From Clostridiales bacterium (lineage in GTDB: Bacteria; Bacillota; Clostridia; Christensenellales; Pumilibacteraceae), in contig JAFLVE010000113.1 of assembly GCA_022511445.1 (NCBI GenBank), positions 1 through 33,338 on the forward strand: a stretch of 33,338 bases of DNA. The letters run 5' to 3'. This document shows, piece after piece, positions 18,339-25,889 of this stretch (position 1 is its first letter; every line of letters begins with the position of its first letter). The notes beneath the pieces were generated by a model that saw only the letters and a list, made by a program, of their open reading frames with translations, did not search any database and had not been told where the DNA came from. The position numbers were made by a program, and so were the translations under genes.

Positions 18339-21161
18339 ATGGTTAACGCTGTTGTGGTTTTCATCGTTTTCGCCTCGCTTTTGCGAGTTGCTTTGTTGTA
18401 CAAACCTTTTTTTGCATATTCGGCAAAGCGAACGCCGACGTCCGATAGCGCCGTTTCATCTTTTATCGATAATCGCCTTAAAGCCTTAATCGTTAATATC
18501 GATAGCGGTTTGGGAGTTTATATTTCCGCCCTCGGCATAAAAATCAGATTGCGTAAAGCAATAAAAGGTTTTGAAAGTATCGACGACGATTTATTGCCGG
18601 ATACAACGGATATTGTAGATAAGCTTAAAAGTTTGTACGAAATTATAGGATTCTGCTCGGACGGGATTTACCGAGTTCGTTATCCTTTGGCGGAAGGAAT
18701 GCCTCGACTGTACCGTATTTGCGCGGAAATTGCGGAAAGTTCGGCGGGCGAGCTGTCAATCAAGAGGCTTAATAATTTTACCGCGGCAATAAACTCGAGC
18801 GAGCTATCCAATATCGAAAAAAGATCGTTCGGTTATCTTCTTGCGATTTGCTATGCGGATATTGCGGCACGCACCGCTCTTAACGCTCTTAAAGTCATAA
18901 ATAAATATCTTCGCGGACGTAACGACGGAATCGCGCGTAAAGTAGATTTACTTTCAATCCAGATCGGCGCATACTCTGCGGGCGTAACGAAGGTTATCGG
19001 TGACGACGAAAAAAACGAATATTTTAATCTTGCCGCCTCCAACGGAATAGATTTATCCGCCGTTATCGACCGTTTTTTTCTTGAGCTGTCTTTTTCCGTT
19101 TCGGACTTTATTTGCGCCTGCAGATCCGCACAAACGATAACGGACGTCGAATATAAGGCGGAAAATACTCCGCTGCGGGCTTTCGGCGGTGAGACCGAGT
19201 ACAAGTCCAACGTTATGGGTGGGGCTGTCACGGTACAATCCGATAACCGCGGAAGGGTTGAAATTATCGCATTAGGCAAAACAATACCGATTGAAATAAA
19301 GTGCGAGAGCGGGGAGGATAAAATATCGCTTTGCTCGTGCGACGGGGTAATGACGGGTGGGCGCACAGTGTATCACGGAGCGCGGAAGGGTGTGGAGTTT
19401 AACGCACAGCTTACTTCGCCGCCCGATGCGTGCGCCGCGGTCTTTCGCCTTTCGGCTGTAAACAGGACTAATCGATTGATTACCGTTAATCTTTTTGCGG
19501 GGCTCGGCGTAGACGGTAAAACGATTGCGGCAGGCATTAATCATGCCGTTATAAACCTCGACGGCGAATATATAGGTTTCTATACCGACGGCGAATTTTC
19601 AGCGGTCGGAAACATTTACAACTTTTATCTTGAATTACTCCCGTTCGAAAAACGAACTGTTAATTTTTCGGTGGTATTCGGGAGTAGGTATGCGCTCCCG
19701 TCCAAGGGCGCATTGTCCCTTTCGGGCGGCTACTTCGAGAGGGCGAATATCGTCTGCACGTTATACAGGCATCTTAACGGGTCTTTCGTTTGCGAAAAAA
19801 CCGACGGCAATGGTATCCTCGATGGCGTGGAGTATTACACGCCGAATAAGATTGGCAGTCTCGACGCGTTTTCCGACGCGGATATTATGTACGGGAGTAC
19901 GGGAAAAGTTTACCGTGCGAAAAGCGGCTGCCTACTTGTAAATACCGCGACCGACGGAGTGTATAGGCTGTCCTGCCGTTCGGACGGAGAAAGCGTATCG
20001 AAAATTTCGGGAAAGGTAATCGCTCGTAATGCGGTTGTATTGCTTGAGGAGGACGGGCGTGTTTTTTCGCCGTCGGCATATCCGTGCGGCGCGGGAAAAG
20101 CGCACGTCGAGCTTAAAAACGGATCGACCGCATACAAAACTTTGTATAAAGGGCTCGATTGTACGCTCGAGAGGTTTATTTCGGACGGGAATAAAGCGGA
20201 GAGGTTTATCGTAACCGTAGTAAACAAAATAAACAGGCCGCGGACTGTATACGCAATGCTTTCGGTAAACGCGGACGGAAAATGCGTGCGTACAGATAAC
20301 GGCGTAACTGCCGAGTCGGTCGGCGGAGGATATATAACCGCGGTAACCTCCTCAGAGCATGAGTACGCATTTTTTTCCGAAGGGTATATCAAGCACGGAG
20401 CGACGGACCGCGCACACGGCTTCAGAAACGGAGGGATCTCCTCGGCGCCTACCGTTTCGGTAAAGCTTACCGTTCCGCCGCGCGGCACGGGCAAAGTCGA
20501 TTTTGCGCTTATATATTCCGAAGCTCCGCCGGACAAAGCATTGATACAATCGGTTTTATCAAGCCGTCGGCAAAACGGAGAATATATACGGAGCGGCGGA
20601 ATTTATATTGAGCCTAAAACTTCGAACGATACTCTTAATTTCGTTTATTCGCGCGCTCGCTATCTTGTCGATTCGGGGTTGTGCGGCGACGCCGAGCTTG
20701 TCACGGCGGATAGTCACGTAACGGAGTTGCTTAAAATTTCGCGCTCATTATATTCCGAGGAGAAGTTCGATTCGGCGCTAAGGGCGCTTTTAAGCGCGAT
20801 AAATACGGCGGACGAGGAGGCGCTCTTGTTTCTCGACGGCGCGGAAAGCATAGCTGCGGCGCGGCTTATTTATAAGCTTGTTACCGAAAATCTGTTCGGG
20901 TTAACGCTGTGCGGCGATACTGCGTATATTTATCCGCAAATTAATTCTTGCCCGTTTTCGGTCGGTTACGAAATTAAATCCGATTACGGGACGACCGTCG
21001 TTACAATAGACAATTCGGAAAGAGTCGGCGAGTGGGTGATAAAACAGGGCATCGTTACGCGCTCGTGCGGCGGCGTTAAGCTTGAGGACGGAAATATAAC
21101 CGTAATGCGGGACGGCAAAACCCGCCGCGCGCTTTTCCCGAGCTCCGAGAGAGCAATGTAG
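18339..21161 (+). CDS. Large membrane-anchored protein of unknown function, GH94/GT36-like without a visible catalytic barrel
   Basis: 940 residues. The hydrophobic N-terminus (about residues 2-20) suggests a membrane anchor or signal. Residues 30-250 are mainly helical. Two beta-rich segments (about 270-460 and 555-730) resemble the tandem super-sandwich domains of GH94 phosphorylases and cyclic beta-glucan synthases; examples are FSPSAYPCGAGKAHVELK, followed by a LDCTLERFI segment and VVNKINRPRTVYAMLSV. The tail (857-940) resembles the GH94 C-terminal cap. Only about 120 residues lie between, too few for the (alpha/alpha)6 catalytic barrel, and no GFRDQ or WHP-type motif is seen. Only one tryptophan was found (GEWVIK). 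No SD precedes the ATG. It could be a binding or scaffold protein; the homology is my inference. Confidence 0.7.
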   Translation: MVNAVVVFIVFASLLRVALLYKPFFAYSAKRTPTSDSAVSSFIDNRLKALIVNIDSGLGVYISALGIKIRLRKAIKGFESIDDDLLPDTTDIVDKLKSLYEIIGFCSDGIYRVRYPLAEGMPRLYRICAEIAESSAGELSIKRLNNFTAAINSSELSNIEKRSFGYLLAICYADIAARTALNALKVINKYLRGRNDGIARKVDLLSIQIGAYSAGVTKVIGDDEKNEYFNLAASNGIDLSAVIDRFFLELSFSVSDFICACRSAQTITDVEYKAENTPLRAFGGETEYKSNVMGGAVTVQSDNRGRVEIIALGKTIPIEIKCESGEDKISLCSCDGVMTGGRTVYHGARKGVEFNAQLTSPPDACAAVFRLSAVNRTNRLITVNLFAGLGVDGKTIAAGINHAVINLDGEYIGFYTDGEFSAVGNIYNFYLELLPFEKRTVNFSVVFGSRYALPSKGALSLSGGYFERANIVCTLYRHLNGSFVCEKTDGNGILDGVEYYTPNKIGSLDAFSDADIMYGSTGKVYRAKSGCLLVNTATDGVYRLSCRSDGESVSKISGKVIARNAVVLLEEDGRVFSPSAYPCGAGKAHVELKNGSTAYKTLYKGLDCTLERFISDGNKAERFIVTVVNKINRPRTVYAMLSVNADGKCVRTDNGVTAESVGGGYITAVTSSEHEYAFFSEGYIKHGATDRAHGFRNGGISSAPTVSVKLTVPPRGTGKVDFALIYSEAPPDKALIQSVLSSRRQNGEYIRSGGIYIEPKTSNDTLNFVYSRARYLVDSGLCGDAELVTADSHVTELLKISRSLYSEEKFDSALRALLSAINTADEEALLFLDGAESIAAARLIYKLVTENLFGLTLCGDTAYIYPQINSCPFSVGYEIKSDYGTTVVTIDNSERVGEWVIKQGIVTRSCGGVKLEDGNITVMRDGKTRRALFPSSERAM

Positions 21162-21230
21162 CTTTTGAGTATTATTTCTTCCGAGCGGAAAATCGAATAA
21201 ATAAATATCCTAAATTTTATGCCGACACTA

Positions 21231-21259
21231 TTGCATATAAAAGACTTATATGATATAAT
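21231..21259 (+). promoter_or_regulatory. Promoter of the dCMP deaminase gene
   Basis: TTGCAT (21231-21236), 17-bp spacer, consensus TATAAT (21254-21259); the leader to ATG 21295 is about 29 nt. No terminator was recognised between the 940-residue gene and this promoter. Confidence 0.65.
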
Positions 21260-21294
21260 ACTCGCAGTTACGTTTGTATACAAGAGAGGCAAGT

Positions 21295-21753
21295 ATGGAT
21301 AAATGGGATATTCGTTTTATGGAAATCGCTTCGGCGGTTTCGTCTTGGTCGAGCTGTTTTCAGGATAACCGCCAGGTCGGCGCGGTTATCGCAAAAAACA
21401 AGCGCATTCTTACGACGGGATACAACGGTGCGAGCTCGGGCATTAAAAGCTGTAAGGAAAAGGGCGAGTGCCTTCGCCGTATTAAAAATATTCCCTCCGG
21501 CACGCGCCACGAGGTTTGCTATGCCACTCACGCCGAGCAGAATGCGATTATTCAAGCGGCGCGCATGGGTATTTGTATAGACGGCGCCACGCTTTACTGC
21601 ACTCACCAGCCTTGCTCGATATGTACAAAGATGATTATAAACAGCGGTATTAAGCGAGTGGTGTATAAAGAGGGCTATCCCGACGATTTCTCGCTCGAGC
21701 TGTTTGAAGAAGCGGGTGTATCTATCGAAAAGTTTTCGCCCGAATCAAAGTAA
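21295..21753 (+). CDS. Deoxycytidylate (dCMP) deaminase family protein, ComEB-like
   Basis: Zinc-dependent deamination of dCMP to dUMP for dTTP synthesis. The zinc motif HAEQNAI (in THAEQNAIIQAA) supplies His and the catalytic Glu, and CTHQPCSICTKMI supplies the PCxxC cysteines. An N-terminal QVGAVIAKNKRILTTGYNG and the cysteine-bearing insert CKEKGECLR are typical of the dCMP deaminase/ComEB group. At 152 residues it is complete. The start at ATG 21295 has GAGAGG (21284-21289) 5 nt upstream; an upstream in-frame codon at 21274 has no site. No com genes surround it, so a nucleotide-pool role is more likely than competence. Confidence 0.92.
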   Translation: MDKWDIRFMEIASAVSSWSSCFQDNRQVGAVIAKNKRILTTGYNGASSGIKSCKEKGECLRRIKNIPSGTRHEVCYATHAEQNAIIQAARMGICIDGATLYCTHQPCSICTKMIINSGIKRVVYKEGYPDDFSLELFEEAGVSIEKFSPESK

Positions 21754-21798
21754 TTACATATTAAACCAAAGATTTAACAAGGTATAAGATTTAGCGGA

Positions 21799-22359
21799 AT
21801 GAATATGTTTTGTCCAAACTGCGGCTCGGTAATCCCCGACGCATCCAAGTCTTGCCCGATTTGCGGCGCGGCTATCGAGGAGGAGACTCCCGCGCCGGAA
21901 GAGCCTGTTGCTCAGCCCACGACGGAGGAGCAATATGAATTAGACAATTACGATATCGGTCACGTTTTCGGCGGCGCGGATAGGGAAGATACTCAAGCCG
22001 AGCCCAAACAAGACAGCGCCTCTCAGCCGTCGAGACAGCGAGGAGCCGTCAATTGGTCTAAGCTTTACTGCAATTATTTTTACACCGTCTATATTCTTTC
22101 GGGAATAGTGGCGTATGTAAGCTTTCGGATTGCTCAGGCGTTTATATACTATGTTCCGTTTATATCCGTCGTTGCACTTATAACGCTGTATTTATTTATG
22201 ACGGTTTTTCTTGCGCTCGGCATTATCCGATTGGTTGTGGGAATAAAAACCCGATCCAAACAGGATAATCCCAATAAGGAAATATCGAGGGATATTTTGA
22301 TTTTCGGAATAAGCGTAGTCGTTTTCGTGTACTTATTCATTATGGCTTTTACAATATAA
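21799..22359 (+). CDS. Zinc-ribbon membrane protein of unknown function
   Basis: 187 residues. The N-terminus is a double-zinc-ribbon-type knuckle pair, CPNCG then CPICG (residues 4-24). An acidic Pro/Glu/Gln-rich linker follows (about 25-85), then three hydrophobic segments (about 94-115, 120-150, 163-187). This zinc-ribbon-plus-TM layout is common in Clostridia and usually has no assigned function. ATG codons lie at 21799 and 21805; the second has better spacing to AGCGGA (21793-21798). It starts 45 nt after the dCMP deaminase stop with no terminator between, so co-transcription is possible. A strong terminator follows. Confidence 0.8.
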   Translation: MNMFCPNCGSVIPDASKSCPICGAAIEEETPAPEEPVAQPTTEEQYELDNYDIGHVFGGADREDTQAEPKQDSASQPSRQRGAVNWSKLYCNYFYTVYILSGIVAYVSFRIAQAFIYYVPFISVVALITLYLFMTVFLALGIIRLVVGIKTRSKQDNPNKEISRDILIFGISVVVFVYLFIMAFTI

Positions 22360-22364
22360 TACTT

Positions 22365-22396
22365 AAAAAGGGCGTTTTCGAAAACGTCCTTTTTTG
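22365..22396. terminator. Bidirectional intrinsic terminator between convergent genes
   Basis: A near-perfect palindrome with A-tract on the left and T-tract on the right: AAAAAGGGCGTTTT pairs with AAAACGTCCTTTTT (one G-U pair). It can end transcription of the zinc-ribbon gene (+) and of the DUF1349 gene (-). Confidence 0.85.
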
Positions 22397-22452
22397 GTGT
22401 TAACGTGATTTTTCGGCTTCGGTTGTTATCCTGCAAACCGAAAATATTTTGT

Positions 22453-23061
22453 TTATTCGTCGTCGGGTCGCTGTCCGTCATGCGCGAGCCACTTACATTC
22501 GGTAACTTGCATATTCGTAAAGGTCGCCTTAAAGGAAGAATCCTCCGGACTGCATGCATAAATACCGAAGCGAATCGTGCCTTTTCCGTTCTGCATGTGA
22601 CAGATACGCATTTGCTTAAAATTAATCCCGTCGGAGGAACACTCTATACAATAGTCGTCCTCTCTGCGGCTTAAGCGGTACCACATCGATTTCACCGTCG
22701 GGTCGATTTCCGTTGTAGCCCAATCGGAATAGCCGTTGTTTGTAACAACGCTTCCGAGATGCTGAAACTTTTCGTTTTCGTATTCGATAGAAGCCTTCAG
22801 CCAATTTTCACTGTCCAAATACATGACGATTCCGCACTGATCGAAACGCTTTTTCGATTCGAATTCCGTTTTGACGATAAAAGAGAAGTACTTTTCGTCT
22901 GTGGATATTTGCAGAACGGGCGCGTTGTCGTTTCTGAAATGATAATAAGTGCGCTGCCACAAATCGGTATGGGGCGCCGTTACAATTTCTACTTTATCGG
23001 AGGTGATTTTGCAGTCCTTCGGTTCTCTCGTCCACTTCATTTCATTAGTGATTATTTTCAT
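22453..23061 (-). CDS. DUF1349 domain protein (concanavalin-like fold)
   Basis: 202 residues covering essentially one DUF1349 domain. Matching features are CGIVMYLDSENWLKASIEYE, HLGSVVTNNGYSDWATTEI, MWYRLSRREDDYCIECSSDGINF and FGIYACSPEDSSFKATFTNM. DUF1349 proteins adopt a lectin-like beta-sandwich and are generally thought to bind or modify carbohydrate; no enzymatic residues can be named. There is no signal peptide, so it is probably cytoplasmic. GGAG lies about 6 nt before the ATG on the minus strand. It points toward the zinc-ribbon gene and shares its terminator. Tryptophan-rich sequence contrasts with the neighbouring 940-residue protein. Confidence 0.87.
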   Translation of the reverse strand: MKIITNEMKWTREPKDCKITSDKVEIVTAPHTDLWQRTYYHFRNDNAPVLQISTDEKYFSFIVKTEFESKKRFDQCGIVMYLDSENWLKASIEYENEKFQHLGSVVTNNGYSDWATTEIDPTVKSMWYRLSRREDDYCIECSSDGINFKQMRICHMQNGKGTIRFGIYACSPEDSSFKATFTNMQVTECKWLAHDGQRPDDE

Positions 23062-23096
23062 TGTCCGCTCCAGAAGTCAGAATTTTTTTCGTGATA

Positions 23097-23126
23097 ATTA
23101 TAATACAAAACGCTTGTTACGGTTAA
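23097..23126 (-). promoter_or_regulatory. Candidate promoter of the DUF1349 gene
   Basis: On the minus strand, TTAACC (23126-23121), an 18-bp spacer and TATAAT (23102-23097), about 36 nt before the start codon. The -35 matches four of six consensus bases. Confidence 0.4.
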
Positions 23127-23182
23127 ATCGACGATAATTAAAACAGATTGAAAATAGGAAAGACGCCTCATTCGGTTAGTTA

Positions 23183-23545
23183 TTAATCAAATTTAATAGA
23201 TTTAATTGAAACGTAATATATTGTATCTTCGTGTTTCTTAAAGTAATCAAGCTTTTTTTGCGTTATCCGTAAGGTTTTTCTAAGTTCGTTTGCATAGTCG
23301 TCGAAATTTCTTTTTGCATATATGTGCCGTAAATCCGCTCTTGTATAGGTAGAAACCGCGAGATTTATTTTTTTAATCTCTTCCTTTATCTCTTGTATAA
23401 AATCGTATGCGTCAAACTGAATAGATCCCCAGTCTACAGGTTTAATTCCTATCAGCTTTTTATATCCGGACATATATCTTTCTATTATACCGAGTTCATC
23501 CACTACGTTATTTGCAATAGCTTTCATTTCACTTAGCGTAGTCAT
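23183..23545 (-). CDS. Small unknown protein transcribed divergently from ctsR
   Basis: 120 residues, soluble, predicted almost wholly helical, Lys- and Ile-rich, with no cysteine, signal peptide or membrane segment. I do not recognise a family. The coding sequence is more AT-rich than neighbouring genes, suggesting a lineage-specific or acquired gene. The start is supported by AAGGAG about 7 nt before the ATG on the minus strand and by a perfect-consensus promoter just upstream. It lies 121 nt upstream of the DUF1349 gene on the same strand; no terminator was recognised between them. Nothing in the sequence indicates a link to the CtsR regulon apart from sharing the intergenic region. Confidence 0.72.
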   Translation of the reverse strand: MTTLSEMKAIANNVVDELGIIERYMSGYKKLIGIKPVDWGSIQFDAYDFIQEIKEEIKKINLAVSTYTRADLRHIYAKRNFDDYANELRKTLRITQKKLDYFKKHEDTIYYVSIKSIKFD

Positions 23546-23573
23546 ATTTGTTCTCCTTGTTTAAATCATTTTT

Positions 23574-23602
23574 ATTATATAATGCCGATACCAAAATGTC
23601 AA
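23574..23602 (-). promoter_or_regulatory. Perfect consensus sigma-A-type promoter for the small unknown gene
   Basis: Minus strand: TTGACA (23602-23597), 17-bp spacer, TATAAT (23579-23574), 28 nt before the start codon. The 304-nt region between this gene and ctsR holds this promoter, the ctsR promoter and operator, and about 147 nt between them in which I see nothing further. Confidence 0.8.
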
Positions 23603-23749
23603 TAAGTGAGGATAGGGGTGGGGATTGTAAACGGCAGGTTTAGATAATCGAGATAGTCGTATGGGGAAAATGCGTTTAAGCTTGGATTTTTAATTTCGGT
23701 TTGGTAATATTATTTAATCGAAAAAATTTAAAAATATCCGCAAAAAGGG

Positions 23750-23778
23750 TTGACAATCCGAAACTTCGGGTTTATAAT
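23750..23778 (+). promoter_or_regulatory. ctsR operon promoter (perfect consensus)
   Basis: TTGACA (23750-23755), 17-bp spacer, TATAAT (23773-23778). The predicted start near 23785 lies just before the CtsR operator. Confidence 0.85.
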
Positions 23779-23788
23779 ACAATCAATG

Positions 23789-23805
23789 TTTGACTTTCTT
23801 TGACC
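23789..23805 (+). promoter_or_regulatory. CtsR operator
   Basis: The minus strand reads GGTCAAAGAAAGTCAAA, an exact match to the tandem-heptad CtsR box RGTCAAANANRGTCAAA. It covers roughly +5 to +21 of the ctsR transcript, where bound repressor would block initiation. An additional heptad AGTCAAA lies on the plus strand at 23817-23823, facing the box. Confidence 0.92.
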
Positions 23806-23849
23806 TTTGATTTTTAAGTCAAACAAATCTACTGACGGAGGAGCAGACG

Positions 23850-24323
23850 GTGACCGTAAGCGATTTAATCGAACAGTTTTTGCTCGAGACGCTCGGCGAC
23901 GATTCGACTGTTAACTTTAACAGAAACGAATTGGCGGCGTATTTTGCCGTTGCGCCCAGTCAGATTAATTACGTGCTTTCGACGAGGTTTACACCCGAAC
24001 GCGGGTTTATAATAGAAAGTAGGCGTGGAGGCGGCGGCTCCATTAAAATAATTCGCTTGACGGAATCCGCCGACGACGCGCTCGTCAGATATATCGATGA
24101 GATTTTGGCGGACGGAGTGGAGTACGTTAAGGCGTGCCAGATTATCGACAGGCTTAAAGGCGACGGCGTTTATACCGATTCCGAGGCGAGGCTTATTAAA
24201 TCGGCTTTATCCGATAAGGCGTTGATTGCGCCGACGATAGCAAAAAACAAGCTTCGCGGCTCGATATTAAAAAGCATACTTATCGAAACGCTCCGGATTT
24301 CGGGCGAAAACGACGACGAATAA
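23850..24323 (+). CDS. ctsR: CtsR, transcriptional repressor of class III heat-shock genes
   Basis: Dimeric winged-helix repressor of clp genes. The N-terminal DNA-binding domain shows SDLIEQFLLETL, AAYFAVAPSQINYVLSTRFT (recognition helix) and ERGFIIESRRGGGGSIKI; its glycine-rich wing loop is the thermosensing element in the family. The C-terminal half (about 80-150) fits the dimerisation domain contacted by McsB. At 157 residues it is standard. The start is GTG 23850, with GGAGGAG (23837-23843) 6 nt upstream. It is first in ctsR-mcsA-mcsB-clpC and is expected to repress its own operon through the adjacent operator. Confidence 0.97.
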   Translation: MTVSDLIEQFLLETLGDDSTVNFNRNELAAYFAVAPSQINYVLSTRFTPERGFIIESRRGGGGSIKIIRLTESADDALVRYIDEILADGVEYVKACQIIDRLKGDGVYTDSEARLIKSALSDKALIAPTIAKNKLRGSILKSILIETLRISGENDDE

Positions 24324-24354
24324 GACGGTGCAAAACAACAAGGAGGGCGCAAGC

Positions 24355-24864
24355 ATGAGGTGCACAAGGTGCGGAATAAGAGAGGCGACCGTAGAGGTGC
24401 GGCAAACGGTTAATAACCATACCGAAAATTTATATCTATGTTCTCAATGCGCGGCGGAATTACGCAGCGATATGGAATATAACAAAAACGCTTTGCTCGG
24501 GCAGATGTTCGGAGTGCAGATGGGTATACCCGGATTCGGAGGACTTTTCGAGGCGGACGAACGCGTTGCCGTATGCCCCGGGTGCAAGACTACAAGCGAG
24601 GAATTTTTAAGGTCGGGGTTTGTCGGCTGTCCGCGCTGTTACGAGGTTTTCGAGCCGCTCGTAAGCCGCACGGTAAAAAAGCTTCAGCATTCGGATATGC
24701 ACGTAGGCAAAGTGCCGTACGGGTCGGTAGGCGTGAGCGACGACGAGTCGGCGCTTCGTGCCGAGGTTGACGCCGCGCTCGACAGGCAGGACTACGCGCT
24801 TGCCGCAAAGCTGACCGAACGGCTTAATCAAATAAGACAGCGCAGAGAGGAAAAGGGTGAATAA
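24355..24864 (+). CDS. mcsA: McsA, zinc-binding activator of the McsB arginine kinase
   Basis: 169 residues with two treble-clef-like zinc sites. The first is CTRCG with CSQC near residues 3-32; the second is CPGCK with CPRC near 75-95. A C-terminal UVR motif (LRAEVDAALDRQDYALAAKLTERLNQI) is the type that binds ClpC/UvrB-like partners. McsA stimulates McsB and links it to ClpC. The start is ATG 24355, with AAGGAGG (24340-24346) 8 nt upstream; an in-frame GTG at 24328 precedes that site and is unlikely. The stop overlaps the mcsB ATG by 1 nt. Confidence 0.95.
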   Translation: MRCTRCGIREATVEVRQTVNNHTENLYLCSQCAAELRSDMEYNKNALLGQMFGVQMGIPGFGGLFEADERVAVCPGCKTTSEEFLRSGFVGCPRCYEVFEPLVSRTVKKLQHSDMHVGKVPYGSVGVSDDESALRAEVDAALDRQDYALAAKLTERLNQIRQRREEKGE

Positions 24865-25868
24865 TGAACAATAACGGAACGATTATTTCGACGCGCATAA
24901 GGCTTGCGCGTAATATAGACGGATTGCCTTTCCCAAACAAAATGTCCGAGCTCCACGCGCGGCGGGTTATCGACGGCGTTTCGAAATCGTTGGACGGAGT
25001 GGATAAGTTTTCCCGCTTCGATATGAACAGAATTTCGCCGCTCGATAAGGCTATTCTTATAGAAAAGCATCTTATAAGCCCGGACCTTGCCGAAAGCGAT
25101 TACGGCGCCGTGCTTATCGACCCCGACGAAAACGTGTCGATTATGGTTAACGAGGAGGATCATATCCGCGAGCAGGTTATTTTGCCCGGGCTTTCTCTCG
25201 ATCAGGCGTACGACAGAATAAATAAAATCGACGACGCGCTTTCCAAAAACCTCAAGTTTGCGTTTTCGCGCAGGTTCGGATACCTAACTTCCTGTGCGAC
25301 CAATCTCGGCACGGGGCTTCGAGCGTCGGTTATGATGTTTTTGCCCGCGCTTACAATATTAAAAAATCTCAAATCGGCGGTAAACGCCGTCAGTAGACTG
25401 AACATGACGGTGCGCGGCGTGTACGGCGAGGACAGTAAGGCGGACGGATTTTTGCATCAAATAAGCAATCAGCACACGCTCGGGCTAAAAGAGAGCGAGA
25501 TAATAGATTCGGTCAGAACGGCGATTTATCATATTTCCCGCGCAGAAGAGGAAGCAAGGGATATTCTTAAACGCAACGAGCCGGAGATTAAAGACAACAT
25601 CATGCGCGCTTGGGGCGTTGCTACAAACGCGTATACTATAAGCGCGGATGAGGCGATGCGGCTGCTTGCAATGATTAAGCTCGGCGACTATTACGGGTAT
25701 ATAAACATATCCGACGAGCAAGTTTTTCAAAAACTTATTACGCACATTCAGCCGGCAAACATGCAGTTTATCGGCGGTAGGAATATGGAGCCTCAAGAGC
25801 GCGATATTCTTCGCGCGAGGTACATTTCCGCAAACCTTACTACTATTGCAAAGCGAAATAACTTATAA
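24864..25868 (+). CDS. mcsB: McsB, protein-arginine kinase
   Basis: Phosphorylates arginines on damaged proteins, marking them for ClpCP, and inactivates CtsR. It belongs to the ATP:guanido phosphotransferase family: STRIRLARNIDGLPF (phosphate-binding arginines), MVNEEDHIREQVI (catalytic Glu loop), RFGYLTSCATNLGTGLRASV with the conserved Cys near residue 144, and the C-terminal RDILRA, which matches the RDxxRA phosphoarginine-sensing motif. At 334 residues it is slightly shorter than the usual 350-360. It is coupled to mcsA by a 1-nt overlap and followed 21 nt later by clpC. Confidence 0.97.
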   Translation: MNNNGTIISTRIRLARNIDGLPFPNKMSELHARRVIDGVSKSLDGVDKFSRFDMNRISPLDKAILIEKHLISPDLAESDYGAVLIDPDENVSIMVNEEDHIREQVILPGLSLDQAYDRINKIDDALSKNLKFAFSRRFGYLTSCATNLGTGLRASVMMFLPALTILKNLKSAVNAVSRLNMTVRGVYGEDSKADGFLHQISNQHTLGLKESEIIDSVRTAIYHISRAEEEARDILKRNEPEIKDNIMRAWGVATNAYTISADEAMRLLAMIKLGDYYGYINISDEQVFQKLITHIQPANMQFIGGRNMEPQERDILRARYISANLTTIAKRNNL

Positions 25869-25889
25869 TATATAAGATGGAGATTAATT

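Noticed and set aside
24328-24354. GTG 24328 as the mcsA start
   Set aside because: The strong AAGGAGG lies after it and points to ATG 24355, which gives the usual McsA N-terminus.
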